From contig NZ_BMEY01000001.1 of assembly GCF_014637405.1 (NCBI RefSeq), positions 186,001-250,000 on the forward strand: a stretch of 64,000 nucleotides of DNA. Direction: 5' to 3'. Position 1 is the stretch's first letter. Each line of letters starts with the position of its first letter. Position numbers and translations under genes: made by a program. The notes below the pieces were generated by a model that saw only the letters and a program-made list of their open reading frames with translations, did no database searches and was not told the origin of the DNA. Positions 37,045 to 46,481 of this stretch are shown here, one piece after another. The stretch is from Ornithinibacillus halotolerans (GTDB taxonomy: Bacteria > Bacillota > Bacilli > Bacillales > Amphibacillaceae).

Positions 37045-37665
37045 CTATGAACCAGTAAACATCTGTACCCATGCTCCATTATAATAGCCAACACCAATAG
37101 AATCGAAATTTGCATTCAATATATTCGCTCTATGACCAGATGAGTTCATCCAGGCATTCATTACTTCTTGTGGAGTTTTTTGTCCTTTAGCAATATTTTC
37201 ACCCGCTGTTCGATACTTAATCCCAAAAGTCTTAAGCATATCAAAAGGGGAGCCATAGTTTGGACTTGTATGAGAGAAGTAATTGGAATTAATCATATCC
37301 GCAGCTTTTCTCTCTGCTACACTCTTAATATCCGCTCTATGTTTCAATGGACTTAATCCATGTTTAGCTCTTTCCTGATTAACAAGCTGAGCAACTTGTT
37401 CCTCAAATGTAGTCGGACTTGGAGCAGTTGCTCGTAGTCTTATAACAGAACCGACTTGCATATTTGTGGGAACCACACTAGGGTTTAAACGCATTAACTG
37501 CTTATAATCTAAACCATATCGTTTAGCTATAAACCAAAATGTATCCCCTTTTGATACTTTATAAAAATCAAAAGGTGGTTCCTTAAACATCTTGATCTGT
37601 GCACTTGCACCGATCGGAAACGCCAATAGTAACGCGAGTAGTAAGGGAATTAATCGTTTCTTCAT
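37045..37665 (-). CDS. Secreted LysM-CAP domain protein (YkwD-like)
   Basis: Protein of 206 residues. A signal peptide (KKRLIPLLLALLLAFPIGASA, cut near 22) is followed by one LysM domain (about 36-80: VSKGDTFWFIAKRYGLD) and a CAP/SCP domain (about 88-206) with FSHTSP, AGENIAKG and SGHRANILNANF. LysM holds it on peptidoglycan. The bacterial CAP domain's activity is unsettled; related proteins YkwD and SafA-associated ones occur in Bacillus envelope and spores. GAGGTG precedes the ATG. Confidence 0.92.
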   Translation of the reverse strand: MKKRLIPLLLALLLAFPIGASAQIKMFKEPPFDFYKVSKGDTFWFIAKRYGLDYKQLMRLNPSVVPTNMQVGSVIRLRATAPSPTTFEEQVAQLVNQERAKHGLSPLKHRADIKSVAERKAADMINSNYFSHTSPNYGSPFDMLKTFGIKYRTAGENIAKGQKTPQEVMNAWMNSSGHRANILNANFDSIGVGYYNGAWVQMFTGS

Positions 37666-37756
37666 TTGTTTTCACCTCAGATGATTTTATTGTTATCCCC
37701 TTCCTATTTTCTAACAACCCAACATAGTAATGCATGGGTTTTCTTGGCACTTGTTG

Positions 37757-38419
37757 TTAATAAAATAATGTTAATCCAATCAATACAATAACTATATCTG
37801 CACAAATATGAATCATCCAAGAAGCCCATATCGTTTGATTTTTTTCATTTACTTTATGAAATATTAGACCAATGATCCACAGCCCAATAAAACATAATCC
37901 AATTATTGTCGGGCTAAACCATAAAATAATCATCGGAATATGATAACTGGCAAATAATAATGGACTATATATGTATCCTAACTTCCTAGGTAGTTGAAAA
38001 AAAATAAATCCTCTAAAAAAATATTCCTCTAAGAACGAATTTCCAAACGTAATATACAATCCAACTATTATATATGTAGTTGTCGTTATTCCAAGTCTTT
38101 CTGTTAAATCACCTTTTATTGCACTTAAGTCAATAAAAGGTAAACAAATTACATATGCAATAAATACGATTGTTGCGGAAAGAAACCCAAGTAAAAAAAT
38201 CCGTCTCCATTCTTTTCTTGAAATCTTTTCTAAACTTACTGGATCCTTGAATCGGAATTTGTTAAAACTTCGTTGGTACCACCAAATCGTTAAAAAGAAA
38301 ATGGTAACCTTTAATGTAGTTTTTATTAAATAATTAATTTCTAACCCATGCTCGACAAAAGCGAGTATGCCACATGTAATTAACGTGCTCGTAATAATAA
38401 AAACAGATTGTCTTCTCAC
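37757..38419 (-). CDS. CPBP family intramembrane glutamic endopeptidase
   Basis: Protein of 220 residues, start GTG 38419 with AAGGGG 8 bp upstream. Seven or so membrane segments. The CPBP (Abi) motifs are present: motif 1 EEYFFRGF near 142 with the paired Glu and Arg, motif 2 FASYHIPM near 165 with His. Motif 3 (usually HxxxN/D) is likely IHICADIV near 206. Family members are CAAX-type proteases or bacteriocin-immunity proteins; the substrate is unknown. Single gene. Confidence 0.88.
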   Translation of the reverse strand: MRRQSVFIITSTLITCGILAFVEHGLEINYLIKTTLKVTIFFLTIWWYQRSFNKFRFKDPVSLEKISRKEWRRIFLLGFLSATIVFIAYVICLPFIDLSAIKGDLTERLGITTTTYIIVGLYITFGNSFLEEYFFRGFIFFQLPRKLGYIYSPLLFASYHIPMIILWFSPTIIGLCFIGLWIIGLIFHKVNEKNQTIWASWMIHICADIVIVLIGLTLFY

Positions 38420-38634
38420 CCATATACCCCTTAATTAGGAAATATTTTTAATTTTTTTATTCTATAATGTATTATGTCACATCCATAATTGACCTGTAAA
38501 CGAACAAAAAAAGAAAATAGGATAATTTTGTAAAAAATAATGCATTAGAATAAAATAACGGGGTATCATACTGTTTGTAAGGTGAATATGAATTATTTAC
38601 TTCAAATTCACTAAAAAAACATAGGAGGGTCAAC

Positions 38635-38808
38635 ATGGCGAATAACAAGAATCGCAACAACAATAACAACAACAATAATAACAACAATAACGATAATGTT
38701 GAATTTGCGAATGAGTTTCTAAATGAAAATTTAGACAACAACAACAACAATAATAACAACAATAAAAATCGCAACAAAAATCGCAATAACAACAATCGTA
38801 ATAACTAG
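38635..38808 (+). CDS. Small Asn-rich protein with SspO-like motif
   Basis: Protein of 57 residues, starting at ATG 38635 with a strong GGAGG 6 bp upstream. More than half of the residues are Asn; two Asn runs flank DNVEFANEFLNENLD, and the tail is basic (KNRNKNR). EFANE followed by a basic Asn/Lys tail resembles the C-terminus of the small acid-soluble spore protein SspO of Bacillus, but the poly-Asn runs are not typical. Composition fits a minor spore core or coat protein (inference). AAC/AAT codon mixing in the runs argues for selection on protein rather than simple slippage. A terminator follows. Confidence 0.75.
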   Translation: MANNKNRNNNNNNNNNNNNDNVEFANEFLNENLDNNNNNNNNNKNRNKNRNNNNRNN

Positions 38809-38829
38809 TTCGTAATTACTAGTACACAA

Positions 38830-38864
38830 GAAAAGAGGCTAGACGTTAAGTCAAGCCTCTTTTC
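38830..38864. terminator. Bidirectional terminator between the Asn-rich gene and ypcP
   Basis: GAAAAGAGGCTAGAC and GTCAAGCCTCTTTTC pair with one mismatch, with T-runs on both strands, in the convergent gap. Confidence 0.85.
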
Positions 38865-38868
38865 TTTA

Positions 38869-39732
38869 TTATGAAAGTAATTTAATTAGATTCCCTACAC
38901 GAAGTTCAAGCATACGTTGTTCAACTTTGTCTTTATCATACTCCCACTTAGCTGAAGGTAATGTAACATCCACGGGTACGTCACATTTTATCTCCGCAAG
39001 GTTACGAGATAGATGAAGCATATCTAGATTAGCCTTTATTTTTGTCTGTACCCCTTTCGGAAGATTGTCAATATTCTCTAATAATCCTTCAATCGTTTCA
39101 TGTTCTTGTATTAGTTTCAGTGCTGTCTTCTCACCAATACCTTTTACACCCGGATAATTATCAGAAGTATCCCCCATTAATCCTTTTAAATCAATGATTT
39201 GACTAGGAGAAAGTCCTTTTTTCTCATAAAAATTTTCATCAGTGAATACTTCGTAATTACCCATGCCCTTTTTCATAATAGCAACATCCACACTTGGTTT
39301 TACTAACTGTAATATATCTTGATCACCAGTTAATATAATAACTTGATGCTCTTTAGAGAATTTGTTTGCAAGCGTTCCAATACAATCATCCGCTTCAAAA
39401 TTCTCTAAGCCAACGTTAGGCATCTCAAATGCATCGACTACTTCCTTAACTAAATCAAATTGTGGAATTAGTTCTTCCGGTGGTGCAGAACGATTTGCTT
39501 TATAATCTTCATACATTGTTGTACGAAATGTTTTGCTCCCCATATCCCAACAACAAACAACATGTGTAGGCTGGAACGTATCAACTGCATCTAATAAATA
39601 TCGTAAAAATTGATACACTCCATTTGTCGGAACTCCATCTTCATTTTTCATAAAGTTCCCTGGAAATGATGTTGCAAAAAATCCTCTAAATAATAAAGCC
39701 ATTCCATCGACTAATAGGATGGACTGTTTCAT
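38869..39732 (-). CDS. ypcP: 5'-3' exonuclease YpcP (FenA)
   Basis: Protein of 287 residues of the Pol I N-terminal/FEN-1 nuclease family. Metal-binding acidic residues are in LLVDGMALLFRGFF (near 7), CCWDMGSKTFR, ENFEADDCIG near 110, LTGDQDILQL near 136 and GDTSDNYPGV near 185; the helix-hairpin-helix is GVKGIGEKTALKLI. It acts on RNA primers or flaps in the cytosol. GAGGATG precedes the ATG, and dynA ends 14 bp upstream. The dynA-ypcP pairing is the same in B. subtilis. Confidence 0.93.
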   Translation of the reverse strand: MKQSILLVDGMALLFRGFFATSFPGNFMKNEDGVPTNGVYQFLRYLLDAVDTFQPTHVVCCWDMGSKTFRTTMYEDYKANRSAPPEELIPQFDLVKEVVDAFEMPNVGLENFEADDCIGTLANKFSKEHQVIILTGDQDILQLVKPSVDVAIMKKGMGNYEVFTDENFYEKKGLSPSQIIDLKGLMGDTSDNYPGVKGIGEKTALKLIQEHETIEGLLENIDNLPKGVQTKIKANLDMLHLSRNLAEIKCDVPVDVTLPSAKWEYDKDKVEQRMLELRVGNLIKLLS

Positions 39733-39746
39733 CTATAACACATCCT

Positions 39747-42700
39747 CTATAATAAAATATCTAGTAATTCTGTTAGTTTGTCTTCTTTTTCTTTTAGTAC
39801 ATGTAAGTCCATTGAATGCTCTAACATATCCAAGCTATTTTTGACGTATTGATTAATCTCTTTTTCAATAGAAATAATTGTAGACTCAAATACATTGTTC
39901 CATTCCATATGATATTGATTATCCATCACTTGCTCTACATGCTTCAAATATACTTGGATTTCTGGTAGAAGTATATTATACATGATTTCCTTCATTTTTT
40001 CTTTGTCATTTTTTACAAAGAAAGATTTTGTCCCTTTAAATACTGCAAATGCTTTTTGAAATAAATTAACATCCATATCTTGAAGCGGCTGAACATACTC
40101 AGGTGTATTTAAATTAATCGTTTTAAGAGCTGGGATACTAAAGTCTCGGTCAATTTCTGTAAGCCGGGTACGGTTCGTTTCCGAAACATCTTCATATTGT
40201 TCTTTTAAATATGCTTCTATTCGTAGGGATACTGCCCTTACTTCTTGTAATAACTCATAGCCTGTGTAATCTAACAAATCAAGTAAGTTCTTCTCTAACT
40301 GCCTGTTTGCTTTACGACCAGATTCGGTTACCGTCGTAGGGTTGTAAAAATCTTTATAAATATCATGAAAACGAATACCAATTCGTTCCATTACATAGTG
40401 AAGTTGTTTGGAAATTCGTTGCTTAATTCGATCATAATAAATAGAACTGTCACTTAAACGAACGGAATCTAGTAATTGTCGCTGTCTAGTTTGTAATTCT
40501 ATCTTATAATTATCTTTTTCTTGTTCATCTAAATCAGCCTTTTGGATAAAGTGTTCTAATAATTGCTTCGTTCGATATAATTCATGAACAGCAGATTTCA
40601 CAGCAATTTTAGAAAGTTCATTTTCTAAGAAGTCATAAAAACGCTCTTCAAATTGCGCTATTTGTTCATTGATTGGCAATTTAGCCAATTTCTCTTCTAA
40701 AGATCGCTTACTAGACACTGGAAATAATCTTGGATTTCTTATTCCTAATTTTAATAATTGATCTTTCACATAATTAGTAACCAATTGTAATTCCTCATCA
40801 TCATGTGCCAAATCAGATGCATTTATAATGAAAAACATTTTATCCATTTCAAATGATTCTTTAACACGCCCAAGCTGTGTCACAAAATCTTTGTCTGCCT
40901 TTGTAATCGCATGATTATAATAGGTAACGTAAAGAATTGCATCAGCACTTTTAATATAGTCAAACGCTACATTAGTATGGCGAGCATTTACAGAATCTGC
41001 ACCAGGTGTATCAACTAAGGTTATTCCTTTTTGGGTAATAGAGCAATCATAATAAAGGTCAATTGATTCAACATAACATGCTTTTGATTCATCAGTAACA
41101 TAACTTTCGAAATCATCGATACGTATTATTTTACTCTGGCCAATCATTCCTTTATGATCTTCGAATCCTTTTAATATTGCTTGTAAATAGCTCTTATACA
41201 TATGGCTTAGTTCATCACTATATTGGACTCGATGTTGGCTAATCCAACTGACAACACTCTCTAAACTTTCAAATGAAGGTGGAGAAAAATGTTTAACAAT
41301 GTTGGAGAGATCACTTACTAATGTTTTCTCATCCTTTAAATGAATCGCTACTGTCCCATGTTCATACCTTGGTGTGACAGGAGTAATTCGGTTAATCACT
41401 GCTGTTGTAGGATTAGGGGATGACGGTAATATCCCTTCTCCGATTAAAGCATTCGCAAATGAGGATTTTCCAGCACTAAATGCACCGAATAAAGCAATAG
41501 TTAGTTCACGATTTTCCAGTTTTTCTTTTCTGGCTTTAAGTTCATTTATAATAGAAGCAAAAGCGGGAATATCTTCTACTAATTGAACTGTGTTTTCAAT
41601 CGCTTGAATTACTCGATAAGCGGTTGGTGTATTTTCTGCATTAGTTTCTATTTTTTCAAAGTTTTCATTTGGTAAAGTAGATTCTACTATTTTTTCCAAT
41701 TTAGAAACACCTTTTTTGAATTCGATGTTCCTTAATTTAGCCAATATTTCATTCTCAGTTTCTTCCGTAAATTCTGGATGATGAAGTTGTTCCTCAAGAA
41801 GGGATAATTGCTTGTTTAACTCCGTTTCCAAACGTTGGATTTTTTCCTGTATCTTTAATATATCCTTATATTGGGACAATTCCTCTTCATAGTGAGGAAT
41901 CTTTTGATTCGTATCTTTCTCGAGTAATTCAGTTCCTTTATTTAATATTACTCGTGCAACGTCTCGATATTTCTTCTTAATAGAATTGGCAAGATCATTC
42001 GTGTAATTTAATACATAATCCCCGTTAACTTGTGCCCCTTTTTTAATCTGTTCTCCTAAATGTTCGTTTGTTAGTGTAACCGTACAACTTTGAATGGTAG
42101 TTAGCAGTTCTTCTTCTAGAATACCGTATGTTCTTACTACTTCCGTCATTTTTTCTCGAAGTTTCCATTCTAAATTCTTCTCTATACTTTCTTGTACACT
42201 AGCTAAAAATAAATTAGTACGACGTTCTCTCTCTTCTTCTGTTTTTTTCTTTGCACCAATAAACCCTATTTTGAAATCCTTTTGTTGTGATTGTAAATAA
42301 CTTAACGCAAGGTCTCGAGTTGTTGCTGGCATCAAATAGGCATTTTTCATTGTTTGGTCTATTGTTTGATTAAAGTCCTGATGAAAAGATGATACTTTTC
42401 CCTGTAATTCCTCTATAGATTGTTGTAGCGATTGAATAATGTCTAATAAGCCTTCTTCACTTGCTTCTTCATCATAAAGATTGGCTTTTTTTTCTTCATA
42501 TTTATCTTCTAGAAACTGTTTATGTGAGTCCATAATATTTTGAACAGCCGAATCTAAACGTTGTATCCGTTCTTCTCGAAATAAACTATCAATTTTTTGT
42601 TTAATTTCATCAAATTGATTATGTTTCACAGTTGGATCTTTCATAGAAGAATAGTAAATTGCTTCTGGGGAGAGTCCCCACTCATCAAACGTTTGTTTTA

Positions 42701-43361
42701 CACTAGTTTCAAAAGAAGTAAAGGTTAACTCAGTTTCATTATGTTTATCGATTTGATTAATAATAATGTAGAAAGGTATTTTCATAGATTGAATGCTTTG
42801 GAGAAACATTAAGTTTACTTCAGATTGAACATGATTATAGTCCATTACATAAACCAGCACGTCTACTAGATGTAGCGATGATTCCGTAATCATTCGATCG
42901 GTATCATCCGCAGCATCTATTCCAGGTGTATCAAAAATGGAACAGTTGGCTGGAATAAGTGGTTGACTAGAGTTAATTTCTATTTTTTTAATAGTATCTT
43001 TATCTTTTGCAAAATCCTTAATCATATCTATATCATATGGCTCATTATATTCAACCGGCTGCTCATGGTGGAAAAACACACGGGCAACCCCTTCACCCGA
43101 TGTAAGTTTGACAATATTCGCACTAGTTGGGATGGGACTTTTTGGTAATAAATCCGATCCTATTAATGCATTAATTAACGAAGATTTTCCAGCTGAAAAG
43201 TGACCAGTAAAACCAATTGTATATTCATCTTTTTGTTTTTTCTCAAAAAGATCGATGATTTTTTCTGCATTAATGTCATCTCCGTGTTGTTTTAGAACAT
43301 GATACAAGCCAACTAAGTTTTCATTTGAAATAATTGATGTATTTTGTTTTGTTGCCCTCAC
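39747..43361 (-). CDS. dynA: Dynamin-like double GTPase DynA
   Basis: Protein of 1204 residues (B. subtilis DynA/YpbR has about 1190), start GTG 43361 with AAGGGG upstream. Two complete dynamin units: the first with G1 GHFSAGKSS near 53, DTPGIDAAD and NQIDKH; the second with G1 GAFSAGKSS near 620, DTPGADSVNARHT and NASD. Each is followed by long helical stalk segments. A hydrophobic paddle would lie in the first unit. DynA tethers and fuses membranes and helps cells survive pore-forming stress and phage; it acts on the inner face of the membrane. Downstream ypcP is probably co-transcribed. Confidence 0.95.
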   Translation of the reverse strand: MRATKQNTSIISNENLVGLYHVLKQHGDDINAEKIIDLFEKKQKDEYTIGFTGHFSAGKSSLINALIGSDLLPKSPIPTSANIVKLTSGEGVARVFFHHEQPVEYNEPYDIDMIKDFAKDKDTIKKIEINSSQPLIPANCSIFDTPGIDAADDTDRMITESSLHLVDVLVYVMDYNHVQSEVNLMFLQSIQSMKIPFYIIINQIDKHNETELTFTSFETSVKQTFDEWGLSPEAIYYSSMKDPTVKHNQFDEIKQKIDSLFREERIQRLDSAVQNIMDSHKQFLEDKYEEKKANLYDEEASEEGLLDIIQSLQQSIEELQGKVSSFHQDFNQTIDQTMKNAYLMPATTRDLALSYLQSQQKDFKIGFIGAKKKTEEERERRTNLFLASVQESIEKNLEWKLREKMTEVVRTYGILEEELLTTIQSCTVTLTNEHLGEQIKKGAQVNGDYVLNYTNDLANSIKKKYRDVARVILNKGTELLEKDTNQKIPHYEEELSQYKDILKIQEKIQRLETELNKQLSLLEEQLHHPEFTEETENEILAKLRNIEFKKGVSKLEKIVESTLPNENFEKIETNAENTPTAYRVIQAIENTVQLVEDIPAFASIINELKARKEKLENRELTIALFGAFSAGKSSFANALIGEGILPSSPNPTTAVINRITPVTPRYEHGTVAIHLKDEKTLVSDLSNIVKHFSPPSFESLESVVSWISQHRVQYSDELSHMYKSYLQAILKGFEDHKGMIGQSKIIRIDDFESYVTDESKACYVESIDLYYDCSITQKGITLVDTPGADSVNARHTNVAFDYIKSADAILYVTYYNHAITKADKDFVTQLGRVKESFEMDKMFFIINASDLAHDDEELQLVTNYVKDQLLKLGIRNPRLFPVSSKRSLEEKLAKLPINEQIAQFEERFYDFLENELSKIAVKSAVHELYRTKQLLEHFIQKADLDEQEKDNYKIELQTRQRQLLDSVRLSDSSIYYDRIKQRISKQLHYVMERIGIRFHDIYKDFYNPTTVTESGRKANRQLEKNLLDLLDYTGYELLQEVRAVSLRIEAYLKEQYEDVSETNRTRLTEIDRDFSIPALKTINLNTPEYVQPLQDMDVNLFQKAFAVFKGTKSFFVKNDKEKMKEIMYNILLPEIQVYLKHVEQVMDNQYHMEWNNVFESTIISIEKEINQYVKNSLDMLEHSMDLHVLKEKEDKLTELLDILL

Positions 43362-43446
43362 GTGAAATAAACCCCTTTATTTTGTCATCATGTCATTATT
43401 ATAACGTATTCTTCTTTGCTTTGACACATTTATCAGTCAAATGAAA

Positions 43447-43471
43447 AGAGGCTCAACATGCTTGAGCCTCT
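43447..43471 (-). terminator. Terminator of the CBS gene
   Basis: AGAGGCTCAA-CATGC-TTGAGCCTCT is a perfect 10-bp hairpin; on the minus strand it ends in TTTTC. It overlaps the stop codon. Confidence 0.8.
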
Positions 43472-43934
43472 ACTGTTTTTGAATAATCGTATTGGTAACG
43501 TGTCGGAGTAAATCTCCTCTACTAATAACTCCGACAACTCGCTTATTCTCATCTGTAATTGGGATTTTCTTAAAATGGTATTTAGCAAATATACTAAATG
43601 CATCCTCTAATTTATTATCTGGATGAAGTGTGATAATATCTCGAGTTTTCATCATGTTTGAAACTGACTTTGATAAAGTATAGGATAGTTTTTCTAATAA
43701 ATTTTCCTGCTCATTAACCATAATAATCGCAAACATATCGAAAACAGCCCTACTATTAGGTTTTAAATATCGAATTACATCACCATCGCTTATTACACCA
43801 ACTAATGTATTGTCCTCATTAACAACCGGGACACCACCAATTTTTTTCTCAACTAATAATTCCAGTAACTCTTTAACCGTCGTTTGTTCCTTTACACTAA
43901 TAACATCTGGAATCATAAAATCTTTAATTTTCAT
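43470..43934 (-). CDS. CBS domain pair protein
   Basis: Protein of 154 residues made of two CBS motifs: residues about 1-62 (MIPDVISVKEQTTVKELLELL... GGVPVVNEDNTLVGVISDGDVIRYL) and about 85-150 (MKTRDIITLHPDNKLEDAFSIF... KKIPITDENKRVVGVISRGDLLRHV). The 30-residue insert between them is longer than usual. CBS pairs bind adenine nucleotides such as AMP, ATP or c-di-AMP and act as sensors. No fused effector, so a stand-alone regulator. Its target is unknown. Confidence 0.9.
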   Translation of the reverse strand: MKIKDFMIPDVISVKEQTTVKELLELLVEKKIGGVPVVNEDNTLVGVISDGDVIRYLKPNSRAVFDMFAIIMVNEQENLLEKLSYTLSKSVSNMMKTRDIITLHPDNKLEDAFSIFAKYHFKKIPITDENKRVVGVISRGDLLRHVTNTIIQKQ

Positions 43935-44101
43935 CTTTTCACCATCTTGTTGTTTATTAGGAAGTTATGTTTTGCTTGAAAGAAAATAAGAATATTATCA
44001 TTCTTTGCCATTATTATATCGATATATTCATTGGAAATACAGTAATTACCGTTTTAGTTTACATAATATTATTATGGTTAATTAATTGATTTTGTTCATT
44101 A

Positions 44102-44143
44102 AATAATAATAGCCTTAGAGGAAGACCCCTAAGGCTATTATTA
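44102..44143 (-). terminator. Terminator of the acyl-CoA operon
   Basis: AATAATAATAGCCTTAG and CTAAGGCTATTATTAT form a 16-bp stem overlapping the last codons of the carboxyltransferase gene. Confidence 0.85.
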
Positions 44144-45670
44144 TACTGGGTATACACCGTGTTTACGTTCTGTAAATACTGTATTCTTTGCATCATAGAT
44201 TGCGTAGCGTTTTGCTAATTCATCTCTTAATTTATTTGGTTCAATGACTGCATCAATAACCATTTCACTCGCTAGTCGATATATATCAATATCGTCTCTA
44301 TATTCATCTTGTTTTTGTTTAATAAATGCTTGTCGTTCTTCTTCTGGCAATTCTGCTATTTTATTCGCATACACCGCATTCACAGCCGCTTCCGGTCCCA
44401 TTACAGCGATAGACGCTGTAGGTAATGCAAGAACTGCATCTGGTTCAAATGCAGGTCCTGCCATAGCATAAAGTCCTGCTCCATACGCTTTACGTACAAT
44501 AACCGAAATTTTAGGAACGGTAGCTTCACTCATTGAAGCTAACATTTTTGCACCATGACGGATTATACCAGCTCGTTCCACCTTCGTACCAATCATAAAC
44601 CCTGGGACATCCATTAAGAATAATAATGGAATATTAAAAGCATCACATAATTGAATGAACTTCGCTGCTTTATCTGCCGAATCAGGGAATAATACGCCAC
44701 CTTTCATACGTGGTTGGTTCGCAATAATACCTACAGACCTGCCATCAATTCTTGATAGACCAGTAATTAATTCTGGAGCGAATTTCTTTTTAATTTCACA
44801 AAAACTGTCCTCATCAATGATTCGATTAATAAAATCATACATGTTGAAAGGTGCGTTTTGATTTTCTGGAATAATCTCCGTAATTGATTTTTCAAATTCT
44901 TTCACTTCTTTTGCTTCTCTTACACGAGGCTTCTCTCTGAAGCTCTTAGGAAAGTAAGATAAATAACGACGTGCATAACTAATTGCATCTGGTTCTGTTT
45001 TAACTAATACATCACCAACCCCAGAAACAGAGCAATGCATCTTTGCTCCACCCATTTCCTCGAGAGTCACTTTTTCACCAATGACTTTCTCTGCCATACG
45101 TGGAGAACCAAGATACATGGACGCATTACCATCAACCATCACAACGACATCACAAAAGGCTGGGATATACGCTCCACCTGCTGCAGACGGACCAAATAGC
45201 AAGCAAATTTGTGGTACTCGACCGGATAATTTAATTTGGTTATGAAAAATCCGGCCTGCTCCTCTTCTGCCAGGGAACATTTCTATTTGATCGGTTATTC
45301 TTGCACCAGCAGAATCAACTAAATAAATCATCGGTAATTCTAATGTCATAGCTGTTTCCTGAATTCGTAAAATCTTTTCTACCGTTCTTTTTCCCCAAGA
45401 ACCAGCTTTTACGGTAGAATCATTTGCCATAACACAAACGTCTTGCCCGTTAATTTTACCAATTCCGGTCACTACTCCGTCAGACGGAAGGGAGTCATCC
45501 ATACAATTAGCAAAAAACGCATCCTCAATATCCATTCCATCATCAAAAAGTAACTCTAATCTTTTGCGAACGAAAAGTTTCCCTTTTTCCTCGTTTTTTA
45601 TATGATATTTCTCATGACCGCCTTTTTTAATATGTTCGATTCGTTTATTAAGTTCATCTATATATGACAT
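44141..45670 (-). CDS. Acyl-CoA carboxylase carboxyltransferase subunit (YngE-like)
   Basis: Protein of 509 residues with the two crotonase-like halves of the biotin-dependent carboxyltransferases (PccB/MccB family). The first oxyanion site is GPSAAGGAYIPAFCD near 167; the second half has LFLMDVPGFMIGTKVERAGIIRHGAKML near 360 and YGAGLYAMAGPAFEPD near 405. It moves CO2 from biotin to an acyl-CoA. In B. subtilis the corresponding YngE sits in a leucine-degradation-type operon; methylcrotonyl-CoA is the likely substrate, propionyl-CoA the alternative. AGGAGG precedes the ATG. Last gene of the operon. Confidence 0.9.
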   Translation of the reverse strand: MSYIDELNKRIEHIKKGGHEKYHIKNEEKGKLFVRKRLELLFDDGMDIEDAFFANCMDDSLPSDGVVTGIGKINGQDVCVMANDSTVKAGSWGKRTVEKILRIQETAMTLELPMIYLVDSAGARITDQIEMFPGRRGAGRIFHNQIKLSGRVPQICLLFGPSAAGGAYIPAFCDVVVMVDGNASMYLGSPRMAEKVIGEKVTLEEMGGAKMHCSVSGVGDVLVKTEPDAISYARRYLSYFPKSFREKPRVREAKEVKEFEKSITEIIPENQNAPFNMYDFINRIIDEDSFCEIKKKFAPELITGLSRIDGRSVGIIANQPRMKGGVLFPDSADKAAKFIQLCDAFNIPLLFLMDVPGFMIGTKVERAGIIRHGAKMLASMSEATVPKISVIVRKAYGAGLYAMAGPAFEPDAVLALPTASIAVMGPEAAVNAVYANKIAELPEEERQAFIKQKQDEYRDDIDIYRLASEMVIDAVIEPNKLRDELAKRYAIYDAKNTVFTERKHGVYPV

Positions 45671-45689
45671 GTTAAAACCTCCTTGCTCC

Positions 45690-46469
45690 TTATTTTCCTC
45701 GATATACCGGTGTACGTTTTTCTTGGAACGCAGCTAAACCTTCTAGCCGATCCTCCGTTGGAATTGTTTTTTTATAGCAAGTATGCTCGATTTGGAGTGC
45801 ATACGATAAATCAAATTGCATTCCTTGATTAATAGATATCTTAGCTTGTCGTAGAGCTATTGGACCATTTTGGGTAATTACGTTGGCCATTTCTATAGCC
45901 ACTTGTAAAAGCTCATTCTTAGGAGCTACTTCTTCTACTAAATTCCAAGCAAGTGCCTCAGCTGCTGTAATTCTCTTGGCAGTAAATATCAACTGTTTGG
46001 CACGGCCTATACCTATTAATCTTGGTAATCGCTGGGTTCCACCTGCCCCTGGAATAATTGCTAACGATGTTTCCGTTAACCCCATACTTGCTGTATCTGC
46101 TGCAATCCGAATATCACATGCAAGTGCAAGTTCTAATCCGCCTCCAAAAGCCACACCATTTATGGCAGCGATAACTGGAACCTCAATAGATTCGATGTTA
46201 GTTACGGTTTTACCGATATACCTTACTGCTTCAACTACTTCTTCGTCATTCATTCCACGTCGTTCTTTTAAATCCGCTCCTGCGCAAAAGGCCTTTTCTC
46301 CGGCACCTGTTATAATGGCACAGGAAATTATTTCATTTCGATTAATTTCATGTATAACACGATTTAAGTCGTCTAATAATGCTTTTGACATGGCATTTGC
46401 AGCCTCAGGTCGATTTAGCGTAATGAGAGCAACTTTTTCATCAAGTATCTCTAACTCTACTAAAGCCAT
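45690..46469 (-). CDS. Enoyl-CoA hydratase/isomerase family protein (YngF-like)
   Basis: Protein of 259 residues, crotonase fold. Oxyanion-hole segments are AGADLKE near 63 and AINGVAFGGGLELALACDIRIA near 103, and the first catalytic Glu is in GLTETSLAIIPGAGGTQRLP near 130. The second catalytic position reads AKQLIF (CAG codon), where hydratases and methylglutaconyl-CoA hydratases usually have AKELIF, so one of the two acid/base residues is Gln. In this operon the expected job is methylglutaconyl-CoA hydration. GGAGG precedes the ATG; 12 bp after the biotin-carrier gene. Confidence 0.88.
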   Translation of the reverse strand: MALVELEILDEKVALITLNRPEAANAMSKALLDDLNRVIHEINRNEIISCAIITGAGEKAFCAGADLKERRGMNDEEVVEAVRYIGKTVTNIESIEVPVIAAINGVAFGGGLELALACDIRIAADTASMGLTETSLAIIPGAGGTQRLPRLIGIGRAKQLIFTAKRITAAEALAWNLVEEVAPKNELLQVAIEMANVITQNGPIALRQAKISINQGMQFDLSYALQIEHTCYKKTIPTEDRLEGLAAFQEKRTPVYRGK

Positions 46470-46481
46470 AGTTTCCTCCTT

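Noticed and set aside
38472-38795. Reverse-strand ORF with long Leu runs
   Set aside because: It is the antisense shadow of the AAC/AAT runs of the Asn-rich gene, has no ribosome binding site, and the forward ORF has GGAGG and a terminator.
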